This document shows, piece after piece, positions 18,253 through 25,356 of a DNA stretch of 64,000 nucleotides. This DNA comes from Streptomyces sp. NBC_01335. Lineage in GTDB: Bacteria > Actinomycetota > Actinomycetes > Streptomycetales > Streptomycetaceae. The notes beneath the pieces were generated by a model. It was not told the DNA's origin. It was given only the letters and a program-made list of their open reading frames with translations, and made no database searches. How positions within the stretch are numbered: position 1 is the stretch's first letter; each line of letters opens with the position of its first letter. The position numbers were made by a program, and so were the translations under genes. Location of the stretch: positions 310,001 through 374,000 of the forward strand of contig NZ_CP108370.1 of the NCBI RefSeq assembly GCF_035953295.1. The letters are read 5' to 3'.

Positions 18253-18309
18253 AAAAAAGCCTTCGCGTGCACCCAACCTGGGGCACCGAAGGCCGACTCG
18301 TGGATTATA
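18253..18309 (-). promoter_or_regulatory. Promoter and attenuator-like leader of the MFS (pseudo)gene
   Basis: On the minus strand an extended -10 promoter (TGC then TATAAT, 18304-18309; no good -35) is followed at once by a hairpin, GCCTTCGGTGC pairing with TGCACGCGAAGGC (18259-18293, one-base bulge), and then six T (18253-18258) directly before the ATG at 18251. This is a textbook intrinsic terminator, which is rare in Streptomyces, placed between promoter and start codon. It fits transcription attenuation of an antibiotic-export gene. Confidence 0.6.
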
Positions 18310-18663
18310 GCAAGAGCTCCTGTCCCGCCACGGGCCGTTCGGACTCGTCGCCGGTCTGACATGCCGTCAGGCGCCACCAGGAGCGACGAACGCTTGACGC
18401 CGGTCATCGTTCCGATGCTTCTTGCCCCCTTGACCCGTTGACCCCTTGCCCCCCCCTACGAGCCTCCGGCCCGCAGAGGGACACGCGAGCCGGCCGGCCC
18501 CGGGCGGGGGACGCCTGCCGTGCGGCCTGCAGGCCCGGAGCCCGCCGGTGGAGCGCACGCACGCACCGATCTGCCACGTCACGACCCGCCCCGGGGCCGA
18601 CGCGGGGCCGGCGCGAGCATGCCGAACCCCGCCAACTCGGCTCGGGTATCCGCAAAAAGCTTT

Positions 18664-18804
18664 CGAAACTTTCGGCCGTGGCGGCTCCGCACCGACGCAC
18701 CCCCGTCCACTTCTCCATACGGCTCAGAAGAGCTGCGGCCGACACACGCCCATGACCTGCAAACATGCCCGACGCCCACCGCAGGAACCTCTTCGAAGCT
18801 TTCG
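18664..18804 (+). promoter_or_regulatory. Two xylanase-type palindromic elements upstream of axeA-like gene
   Basis: CGAAACTTTCG occurs at 18664-18674, matching the element reported upstream of Streptomyces xylanase genes, and a one-base variant CGAAGCTTTCG occurs at 18794-18804. The two are 130 bp apart. They lie in the otherwise gene-free stretch 18310-18998, upstream of a probable acetyl xylan esterase, so co-regulation with xylanases is likely. Confidence 0.6.
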
Positions 18805-18822
18805 CCGTCGCGACCGAAACCA

Positions 18823-18851
18823 TTGACAGCCCATGGAGCCACGTCAACACT
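18823..18851 (+). promoter_or_regulatory. Candidate promoter of the acetyl xylan esterase gene
   Basis: A consensus -35 TTGACA (18823-18828), 17-bp spacer and weak -10 AACACT (18846-18851) lie 19 bp after the second CGAAGCTTTCG element. The leader would be about 140 nt. The -10 box matches only half of the consensus. Confidence 0.35.
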
Positions 18852-18998
18852 GATCGCCGACCCGGAACCCCTGACGCGTCGACCCGGCTTCCGTACTCGA
18901 ACTCCGAGCCAAGGAACCGGACTTGACGAGTCCCACCGCACTGCGGGCCCGCCGGCCGACACGGTCCGGCCGCAGTCGCCTTCCCTACGGAGGAACAC

Positions 18999-19994
18999 AT
19001 GCGAACCCCCTCGGTCCTCTCGCCGCGCTCCTTGGCCGCCGGCCTCGCGGCGCTCATGACGACGGTGACCACCGTCGCCGCCCTCACGACAGTCGCCTCC
19101 CCGTCGTACGCCGCCACGTGCAACGGGTACGTCGGGCTCACCTTCGACGACGGCCCCTCGAACGACCACACGCCCGCCGTGCTCAACGCGCTCAAGCAGA
19201 ACGGGCTGCGGGCGACCATGTTCAACGAGGGCCAGTTCGCGGCCTCCTACCCGGCTCAGGTGAAGGCGGAGGTCGACGCCGGCATGTGGGTCGGCAACCA
19301 CAGCTACACGCACCCGCACCTGATCCAGCAGAGCCAGGCGCAGATGGACTCGGAGGTCTCCCGGACCCAGCAGGCCATCGCGGCGGCGGGCGGCGGGACT
19401 CCGAAACTTTTCCGTCCTCCGTACGGCGAGACCAACGCGACACTTCAGGCCGTCGAGGCCAAGTACGGCCTGACGCAGGTGATCTGGGACGTCGACTCGC
19501 AGGACTGGAACGGCGCGAGCACCGACGCGATCGTCCAGGCCGCCGGGCGGCTCACCAACGGCCAGGTCATCCTCATGCACGAATGGCCCGCCGCCACCCT
19601 CGCGGCGATCCCGCGCATCGCCCAGGGGCTGGCGGCCCGCGGACTGTGCGCGGGGATGATCTCGCCGCAGACGGGGCGCGCCGTGGCCCCGGACGGAGGC
19701 TCCACCGGCGGCGGAGGCGGCACCGGCGGCGGGTGCTCCGCGACCCTGTCGGCGGGCCAGCAGTGGAGTGACCGCTACAACCTCAACGTCTCGGTCATCG
19801 GGGCCAGTAACTGGACCGTCACCATGAACGTCCCCTCACCCGAGAAGATCATCGCGACCTGGAACATCGCCGCCGCCTACCCCAGCGCCCAGGTACTGAC
19901 CGCCAAGCCCAACGGCAGCGGCAACAACTGGGGAGTGACGATCCAGACCAACGGTGCCACGACCTGGCCGACGGTCTCCTGCAGCGCGGGCTGA
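18999..19994 (+). CDS. axeA: Secreted acetyl xylan esterase/polysaccharide deacetylase (CE4) with CBM2-like domain
   Basis: 331 residues; GGAGG lies five bases before the ATG. Signal peptide about 1-38 (cut near SYA-A). The CE4 NodB domain has TFDD (Asp50, Asp51), metal ligands His101 and His105 in [16 protein letters not shown] (Arg138), WDVDSQDW and VILMHEW (His193). A Gly/Ser/Thr linker joins a C-terminal domain of about 85 residues that begins [12 protein letters not shown] and ends WPTVSCSAG, resembling CBM2-type modules. The catalytic part closely resembles S. lividans AxeA, so removal of acetyl groups from xylan is the favoured role; chitin deacetylation is the alternative. The upstream xylanase-type operators support the xylan assignment. 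Confidence 0.88.
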   Translation: MRTPSVLSPRSLAAGLAALMTTVTTVAALTTVASPSYAATCNGYVGLTFDDGPSNDHTPAVLNALKQNGLRATMFNEGQFAASYPAQVKAEVDAGMWVGNHSYTHPHLIQQSQAQMDSEVSRTQQAIAAAGGGTPKLFRPPYGETNATLQAVEAKYGLTQVIWDVDSQDWNGASTDAIVQAAGRLTNGQVILMHEWPAATLAAIPRIAQGLAARGLCAGMISPQTGRAVAPDGGSTGGGGGTGGGCSATLSAGQQWSDRYNLNVSVIGASNWTVTMNVPSPEKIIATWNIAAAYPSAQVLTAKPNGSGNNWGVTIQTNGATTWPTVSCSAG

Positions 19995-20004
19995 GGCCCG
20001 AGGA

Positions 20005-20192
20005 CCACGGACGGCCGTCCCGCCGCACGCGCGAACGACGAAGCGGACACCGGACGGCCGTCCCGCACGGGAACGACGAAGGCGGACACCGGACGGCCGT
20101 CCCCCGCGGGAACAACGACCGCGGACACCCGACCGCCGTCCCGCACGCGGGAACGACGAAGGCGGGTACCGGACCGCCGTCCGGCACCCGCC
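20005..20192. repeat. Tandem array of about 40-bp units between convergent genes
   Basis: Four full units of 45, 39, 39 and 41 bp (starting 20005, 20050, 20089, 20128) and a partial fifth (20169), each built on CGGACGGCCGTCCCGCACG, then GGAACGACGAAGGCGGACAC. Each unit contains its own small inverted repeat (GGACGGCCGTCC). It is non-coding and sits between the deacetylase and discoidin-protein genes. Confidence 0.8.
20161..20192. terminator. Hairpin ending the repeat array
   Basis: GGCGGGT-A-CCGGAC pairs with GTCCGG-C-ACCCGCC around CGCC, a 13-bp stem with one mismatch. A second small stem, ACCGGCC-CGAA-GGCCGGT, lies just downstream near 20202-20219. Together they probably terminate the two convergent genes. 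Confidence 0.65.
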
Positions 20193-20243
20193 TCGCCGGG
20201 TCCACCGGCCCGAAGGCCGGTGTGACCGTCGACTACCCCGGAA

Positions 20244-22814
20244 TCAGCCGGAGAAGTTCGTCACCATGGACGGAACGGTGTCCGTCCCGAACGCGGGGGC
20301 ACCCGTGTCGTTGATGACGTGGTTGTAGCGCCCGGCCCCACCGAGCGAGACGGTCAGGATGCTGTGGAACTTCACGCCGGACTTCACCGGGACCTGGAAA
20401 CCCCGGTCCGTCTCGATACTCGTCAGAGTGAAGGCGCAGTAACTTCCCACGCCCCAGGCCTCGTGGGTGTTGACGGCGGGGTCGACCTTGTACGCCGCGT
20501 ACCCCTTGCTGCTGCCGTCCATCCACTCGGCCTGACTCGGCACGTCGTACGCCTTCTCGTTCTGGAAGAAGATCGTTCGACCCCGCTCGCCGAACCACTC
20601 GACGTCGTACTTCTTGAAGTGCTCGACGAAGAGCCCGGTCGCGAGCACGTCGTCGCCGTGGACCAGCAGACCGTTGTCGGAGGCGTTGACGTTCCAGCCG
20701 ACGCCGGAGCCGTGGTCGGCCCGCCAGATCCAGGTGTGGTCGATGATCGTGTCGTCGCTGTAGATCTCGACGGCCGTCGTGGCCTTGCCCGCGAACTGGC
20801 CGCCCACCCGCACGAACACGTCCTGCATCGAGGTCGGGTTGTTGGCGTGGTCGGTGTGCACGCCCTGCTTGCCGATCTCCAGCAGGGTGGGCGAGTTGGT
20901 GGTACCCGCGTCGATCAGGAAGCCGGCGAGCTTGACGCCGTCGACGTCGGCGACCTTCATCGCGGTGACGCCGTTGTCCGGGACGATGGTGGCGAGGCCG
21001 AGGCCCAGGACCACCGTGTCGGCGCGGTTGACCTCGATCGTGCTGTCGAGGTGGTAGACGCCCGGGGTGAAGAGCAGGTGGAGGCCCTGCGCGAGCGCCT
21101 GGTTGATGGTGGCGGCGGAGACACCCGGCTTGGCCACGTAGAACTGGTCGAGGCCGATCGAGGTGCCGGGGGTCGAACCGTTGGCCCAGCTCACGCCGCG
21201 GGCGTTGACCCGCTTGGAGGGCACGAACACCTTGTAGGTGGAGCCGTCGAGGTAGAGATACGGCTTCTCACGGCTGACCGGGGTGGTGTCCAGGGTCGTG
21301 TACCGGGGCTCCGGGAAGGAGGTCGCCGGGGCGCCCTCGGTGCCCGAGAAGACCATGTTCCAGACCGAGTTGGTCCAGCCACCGATGGAGCTGTCGCGGG
21401 TGTACCACTGCTGCTGCGAGTACGGGCCGACCGTGCCGTCGATCTTGGAGTCGGCGATGTACCCGCCGCTCGCCCAACCGTAGCCGGACGGCGCGAGGTT
21501 GAGCCCGCCCTTGACGTGCATCCGGCGGAACGGCGCGGCCTGGGCCACCGCCCAGCGGTTGGTGCCGTCGTACGGGGCGATGGAGAGGTTCTCCGTGGAG
21601 CGCCAGAAGTTCTGCGTCGCGTTGCCGTTGAACCATCCGGCGTCGACGCTGACTCCCTTGACGGTCACGTCGTCGGGGTTGCGCCCGAGGCCGAGGACCG
21701 AGGTGTAGAAGCCGGTGTTGACGTTGACGTCGTAGCTGCCGGGCTTGAAGGCCAGCGCGTAGCGCCCCTCGCCGAACTGCGCCGACTCCTGCTGCTGGTA
21801 GATCGTGTCGATCTGCTGCTGGATGGTGGCGGCCGACATGGACGGGTCGAAGACCTTGACGTTGGGGCCGAGGTCACCGCCGCCCTGGATCGGCGTCGTG
21901 GAACCGTCCTGCACGTGGACGGCCGCCTCCCAGAGGGAGTAGCCGTACGCGGTACCCCGGGCCGTGCCCGCGATGCGGAGGTAACGCCCCGAACCCTGCA
22001 CCTGGTAGGAGGAGTTGCCGCCGGTGGCACCGGTGACCTTCTTCAGGTCGGTGAAGGTGGTGCCGTCGGTGGACGCCTGGATGGCGAAGTCCTTGCCGTA
22101 GGCCGCCTCCCAGGAGAGGTCCACCTGGCAGATGTTCTTGACCGCGCCGAGGTCGACCTGGATCCACTGGGGGTCGGTCGCCAGGCTGGACCAGCGGGTG
22201 GCGCCGTTGCCGTCGAAGGCGGCGGAGGCCGGGTTGCCGGCGCCCTCCACGGAGGAGGCGGTGGCCGTGCGGTTCAGCGCCGCGTTGGCCGTACCGCACT
22301 GGCCCGAGCCCGTCCCCGGGTTCGTGGTCCCCGACGCGGAGCCGTAGACCTGGAACTCCCAGAGGGAGTAGCCGTAGCCCGTCGCCCGCACGGTGCCCTG
22401 GACCCGCACGTAGCGGCCGGTACCGCTGACGTCGAGCGTGTCGATGCCGCCGTCCCCGTCCGACACCGTGCGCAGGTCGGTCCAGTTCGAACCGTCCCCG
22501 GAGACCTGGATGCGGTACCCCTTCGCGTACGCGGCCTCCCAGTTCAGCACCACCTTGCTGATGCTGGACGACGTGCCGAGGTCCACCTGGAGCCACTGGT
22601 TGTCCGATGCGGCGCTGGACCAGCGGGTGCCGGTGTCGCCGTCGACCGCCTTCGCGGCCGTGGTGCCGCCGTTCTCCTCGGAGGACGCCGTCACGGTCCG
22701 GCCCTGCGACAGCAGGACCGGCGTGTCCGCGCCGAATGCCGGAGCTCCCAGGACGGGGATGGCGAGGATGCCCGCCACCACTGCCGCCGCGGCTCGGCCT
22801 GGTCTGAATCTCAT
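20244..22814 (-). CDS. Secreted protein with two discoidin (F5/8C) domains and a beta-helix; putative polysaccharide-active enzyme
   Basis: 856 residues from the ATG at 22814 (AAGGAG nine bases upstream). Signal peptide about 1-29 (AFGA). Two discoidin/CBM32-like domains follow (about 35-160 and 175-305), each with AxDGxxxTRWSS, QWxQVDLG and GYSLWE. The rest (about 325-856) looks like a Pectate_lyase_3/GH55-type right-handed beta-helix, with repeats such as DDVTVKGVSVD and DTVVLGLGLATI and a His/Asp-rich turn IDHTWIWRADHG. The substrate is unknown; beta-glucan or pectin-like polymers are plausible. Paired palindromes upstream suggest carbohydrate control. Confidence 0.8.
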   Translation of the reverse strand: MRFRPGRAAAAVVAGILAIPVLGAPAFGADTPVLLSQGRTVTASSEENGGTTAAKAVDGDTGTRWSSAASDNQWLQVDLGTSSSISKVVLNWEAAYAKGYRIQVSGDGSNWTDLRTVSDGDGGIDTLDVSGTGRYVRVQGTVRATGYGYSLWEFQVYGSASGTTNPGTGSGQCGTANAALNRTATASSVEGAGNPASAAFDGNGATRWSSLATDPQWIQVDLGAVKNICQVDLSWEAAYGKDFAIQASTDGTTFTDLKKVTGATGGNSSYQVQGSGRYLRIAGTARGTAYGYSLWEAAVHVQDGSTTPIQGGGDLGPNVKVFDPSMSAATIQQQIDTIYQQQESAQFGEGRYALAFKPGSYDVNVNTGFYTSVLGLGRNPDDVTVKGVSVDAGWFNGNATQNFWRSTENLSIAPYDGTNRWAVAQAAPFRRMHVKGGLNLAPSGYGWASGGYIADSKIDGTVGPYSQQQWYTRDSSIGGWTNSVWNMVFSGTEGAPATSFPEPRYTTLDTTPVSREKPYLYLDGSTYKVFVPSKRVNARGVSWANGSTPGTSIGLDQFYVAKPGVSAATINQALAQGLHLLFTPGVYHLDSTIEVNRADTVVLGLGLATIVPDNGVTAMKVADVDGVKLAGFLIDAGTTNSPTLLEIGKQGVHTDHANNPTSMQDVFVRVGGQFAGKATTAVEIYSDDTIIDHTWIWRADHGSGVGWNVNASDNGLLVHGDDVLATGLFVEHFKKYDVEWFGERGRTIFFQNEKAYDVPSQAEWMDGSSKGYAAYKVDPAVNTHEAWGVGSYCAFTLTSIETDRGFQVPVKSGVKFHSILTVSLGGAGRYNHVINDTGAPAFGTDTVPSMVTNFSG

Positions 22815-22875
22815 ATGTCGCTGCTCCTTCTCGGAACGCACACCGCGGCCCGCCGACCGGCGGACCACCCTTCGG

Positions 22876-22973
22876 GAGAGCGCTCTCTCACCCAACCGCA
22901 CACCCCGCCCGTCAGCGTGCGTGAAGGTTCATCAGAACTGATGGAGAAAGAGGAACTCGGAGAGAGCGCTCTC
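22876..22973 (-). promoter_or_regulatory. Paired 12-bp palindromes GAGAGCGCTCTC (LacI/CebR-like operators)
   Basis: Perfect copies of GAGAGCGCTCTC lie at 22876-22887 and 22962-22973, with centres 86 bp apart, both upstream of the discoidin/beta-helix gene (start 22814). The motif resembles the Streptomyces CebR/Thermobifida CelR operator TGGGAGCGCTCCCA with changed outer bases, suggesting another LacI-family regulator. The spacing allows looping. No such regulator is adjacent. Confidence 0.65.
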
Positions 22974-23234
22974 CCGGCGCATACCGTAGGAGGAGCCCCC
23001 TGGACCGTCAATAGATGCAGCAGAGATCGGCCGACAGCTTCGGAAGGAGCGGTCCGGCCGGCCGCCATGAACCTTCCACCACCTGGCCAAACTCCACGCA
23101 TGAGAGCGGAGTTGCCGCTGCGCCGGCGTGCGGGAAGTGGAGGCGCCGCCGCCCCGAACGACGCCCCTCCGTTCATCCTCGCAAGGTTTCGGAGGCGCCG
23201 GGCGGACCACACGGGGTCCGCCTAATCTCAGGGG

Positions 23235-24167
23235 ATGATCGGGATTCCGGACACCTTCGCCCGCGCCACCGTCGGACGTGAAGGCGCGCGCGGGAGAGCG
23301 TGGCTCGACGAACTTCCGCTGCTCATCGACGATTTACTCGACCGGTGGAGCTGCGTCCCGGACGGGCGGATCACGCACGGCGGCGTCGGAATCGTCGTCC
23401 CGGTCCGGGGGCGGCCCGAGGGACCGGCCGTGATCAAGGTGTCCTTCCCCCACCCGGGCAACGTCCACGAGCCGGACGGCCTCTCGGCGTGGGCCGGTCG
23501 CGGTGCCGTACTGCTGCACGAACGGGACGACGAGCGGTTCGCCATGCTCCTCGAACGGGTGGCGGCGTCCACGCTGGCGGAGTCGGAGGACGGCGACACC
23601 GTCGCGGCCGTCACCGGAGCCCTCGGCCGCAGGCTCGCCGTCCCCGCTCCGGCCGGTCTGCCCCGGCTGCGGGAGCGGGCGGACGCCTGGGAGGAGGAGC
23701 TGCGCGCCCACGCCGCGCAGATGCCGGACGCGGTCCCGGACCGGGTGGTCGGCCATGCGCGGGCAACCGTACGGGAGTTCGGCCGGACACAGCCGGACAC
23801 GGTCGTCCACGGCGATCTGCACGGCCGGAACATCCTGCGCGCCGACCGCGAGCCGTGGCTGGCCGTCGACCCGAAGGGCTGCGCCGGTGACCCCGCCTAC
23901 GACGCGGGGACTTTCCTGAAGTCGCGGGCGCTCTCGCTCATCGGGTCGGACGACCTGCGCCGGTCGGTGGACCGCACACTGGACATCTACGCGGAGGCGG
24001 CGGGACTCGACCGCGAGCGCGTCCGCCGCTGGGCCCAGTGGCACGCGGTCACCGCCACCTACGGGGGAATCCAGCACGGCTTCCGCGTCGCCCGGAGCGG
24101 GCCGGACCGCGACCGTGTCACCGCCTTCGCCGCGCACCTCTCGGAACTGCTCACCCCGGCCCCGTGA
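23235..24167 (+). CDS. Aminoglycoside/hydroxyurea phosphotransferase family protein (APH(6)-like)
   Basis: 310 residues, the usual length for streptomycin 6-kinase type proteins. The APH brenner box VVHGDLHGRNIL and metal-binding VDPKGCAGDPAYDAG are intact, and the N-terminal ITHGGVGIVVPV replaces a typical P-loop-like strand. It would transfer phosphate from ATP to a hydroxyl of streptomycin-like aminoglycosides or a related small molecule. No streptomycin cluster is visible, so it may be a housekeeping-type kinase giving low-level resistance. The ATG at 23235 lacks a well-spaced ribosome-binding site (AGGGG abuts it); TAATCT just upstream hints at a leaderless mRNA. Confidence 0.85.
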   Translation: MIGIPDTFARATVGREGARGRAWLDELPLLIDDLLDRWSCVPDGRITHGGVGIVVPVRGRPEGPAVIKVSFPHPGNVHEPDGLSAWAGRGAVLLHERDDERFAMLLERVAASTLAESEDGDTVAAVTGALGRRLAVPAPAGLPRLRERADAWEEELRAHAAQMPDAVPDRVVGHARATVREFGRTQPDTVVHGDLHGRNILRADREPWLAVDPKGCAGDPAYDAGTFLKSRALSLIGSDDLRRSVDRTLDIYAEAAGLDRERVRRWAQWHAVTATYGGIQHGFRVARSGPDRDRVTAFAAHLSELLTPAP

Positions 24168-24337
24168 GCGCCGGCCGCCTGAGCACCGTCCCCCTGGGCG
24201 CCGGCCACCCGAGCGCCATCCCTTGGGCGCCGGCCGGGAACGGAACGCGGAAAGCCCCGGCGACATCACGTCACCGGGGCCGTCCGCAGACCGGCAGTGG
24301 GCCAGGATTCCGTCCCATCAGGAACTGCGGGACGAAA

Positions 24338-24505
24338 TCACCAGCGGTACCAGCGTCCCTTCCGGCCGCTGGAAGCCGGGCGCACGAAGAAGCCCAGCAG
24401 CCACACCACCAGCACGATCACGGCGATCCACCACAATGCCTTCAGCGCGAATCCGGCGCCGAAGAGAATGAGAGCGAGAAGCAGGACGAGAAGAAGTGGG
24501 ACCAT
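24338..24505 (-). CDS. Small hydrophobic membrane protein
   Basis: 55 residues from the ATG at 24505, with GGAGG nine bases upstream. Two adjacent hydrophobic stretches (MVPLLLVLLLALILFGAGFA and LWWIAVIVLVVWLLGFFV) end in a basic, Trp/Tyr-containing tail (RKGRWYRW). Proteins of this type are widespread and uncharacterised in Streptomyces. A further in-frame upstream start is possible but has no ribosome-binding site. No neighbour suggests a role. Confidence 0.8.
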   Translation of the reverse strand: MVPLLLVLLLALILFGAGFALKALWWIAVIVLVVWLLGFFVRPASSGRKGRWYRW

Positions 24506-24664
24506 GATTATCAACCTCCGTCCCATCATGTGCCCGCACACGCGAAGGGCACACCCCCCTCAGTCGAAGGGCCTCCCGCATCCGGCGCGTACCCGCATCC
24601 GGGCCGCCGTGACCAGCGACGAAAGACCCCCGCACGACCGAGCGCACCCCGCACCCGGCACCCC

Positions 24665-24720
24665 GCATCCGGCATCCGGCATCCGGCATCCGGCATCCGG
24701 CATCCGGCATCCGGCATCCG
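24665..24720. repeat. Eight perfect tandem copies of the heptamer GCATCCG
   Basis: Eight uninterrupted 7-bp units (56 bp), with degenerate copies just upstream (GCATCCGGCGCG, GCATCCGGGCC near 24587-24603). It lies in the 344-bp non-coding gap between the small membrane protein gene and the divergent ATPase gene. Because 7 is not a multiple of 3, copy changes do not imply a coding role; the array is likely polymorphic between strains. Confidence 0.9.
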
Positions 24721-24849
24721 GCGAGCGCTTCACGCGCTCCGCACATTTCCGCACACTCTCCGCAATCGATCGACGGGCTTCGTCCTTGAACTCCCTTCTC
24801 CGGGGTATGCGAAGTGGGACCACCGAATTCTCTTGACGGGGTAATTCAT

Positions 24850-25266
24850 ATGCACCACCAGGTTCTGACCAAAGATTCGACTTCCCGTGACTCACGCGTC
24901 GAATTCGTCTGCAAGCCTCAGCGCGCCGCCGAGGCCCGGGACGCGATCGCCGCCTTTCTCGAACAGCTCGATCCGCCGCCCCGAGCCGAGACGGTCCAGA
25001 ACCTGCTCCTGCTCGTGTCGGAGTTGGTGACCAACGCGATCCGTCACGCCGGTGGCGTCTGTACGCTCCGGTTCGCCGCCGATCGCCGGGCCCTGCAGAT
25101 CCGGGTCTCCGACCGCAGCTCTGCCCACCCCCAGGACCGCACGCCCGACCTCACGGGCCGCACCGGCGGCTTCGGCTGGCCCATGATCCGGCGCCTCGCC
25201 CACGACGTGCAGGTGCGGAGCCGGGAAGGCGGCGGAAAGGTCGTCGTGGCGACGGTCGGCCGCTGA
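24850..25266 (+). CDS. RsbW-like ATP-binding (HATPase_c) regulatory protein
   Basis: 138 residues. The ATG at 24850 gives MHHQVLTKDST; a longer in-frame start at 24814 is less likely. The GHKL N-box VSELVTNAIRHAGG and G1/G2 region GGFGWPMIRRLAHDV are present without kinase dimerisation domains, as in anti-sigma/serine-kinase proteins of Streptomyces. It probably binds ATP and sequesters or phosphorylates a sigma-factor regulator, but no cognate sigma or anti-anti-sigma gene is adjacent. A hairpin follows the stop codon. Confidence 0.85.
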   Translation: MHHQVLTKDSTSRDSRVEFVCKPQRAAEARDAIAAFLEQLDPPPRAETVQNLLLLVSELVTNAIRHAGGVCTLRFAADRRALQIRVSDRSSAHPQDRTPDLTGRTGGFGWPMIRRLAHDVQVRSREGGGKVVVATVGR

Positions 25267-25298
25267 GGCGCGTACGCGCACACGGCCCGCCGGGCGAA

Positions 25299-25338
25299 GG
25301 AGGCGGCGGCCGCACACGGCTCGCGCGCGGCCGCCTCC
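25299..25338. terminator. Terminator between the RsbW-like and rhamnogalacturonan lyase genes
   Basis: GGAGGCGG and GGCCGC pair with GCGGCCGCCTCC around a 13-nt loop, with a 3-nt bulge. It lies between convergent genes and has no T-run. Confidence 0.6.
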
Positions 25339-25356
25339 CCGTGTGTACGGGGTTCC

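Noticed and set aside
18153..18407. Small minus-strand open frame of 84 codons before the MFS gene as an independent protein
   Set aside because: It runs through the promoter and attenuator hairpin, has no good ribosome-binding site and no family; its end is better seen as the frameshifted N-terminus of the MFS gene.
20005..20192. Possible CRISPR array from 40-bp periodicity
   Set aside because: Whole units are repeated, without unique spacers; it is an ordinary tandem repeat.
20319..23225. Plus-strand open frame of 968 codons opposite the discoidin protein gene
   Set aside because: Shadow of the real minus-strand gene, no ribosome-binding site, no recognisable family.
24665..24720. Possible CRISPR-like array
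   Set aside because: The 7-bp units are directly adjacent with no spacers and no cas genes are present; it is a microsatellite.
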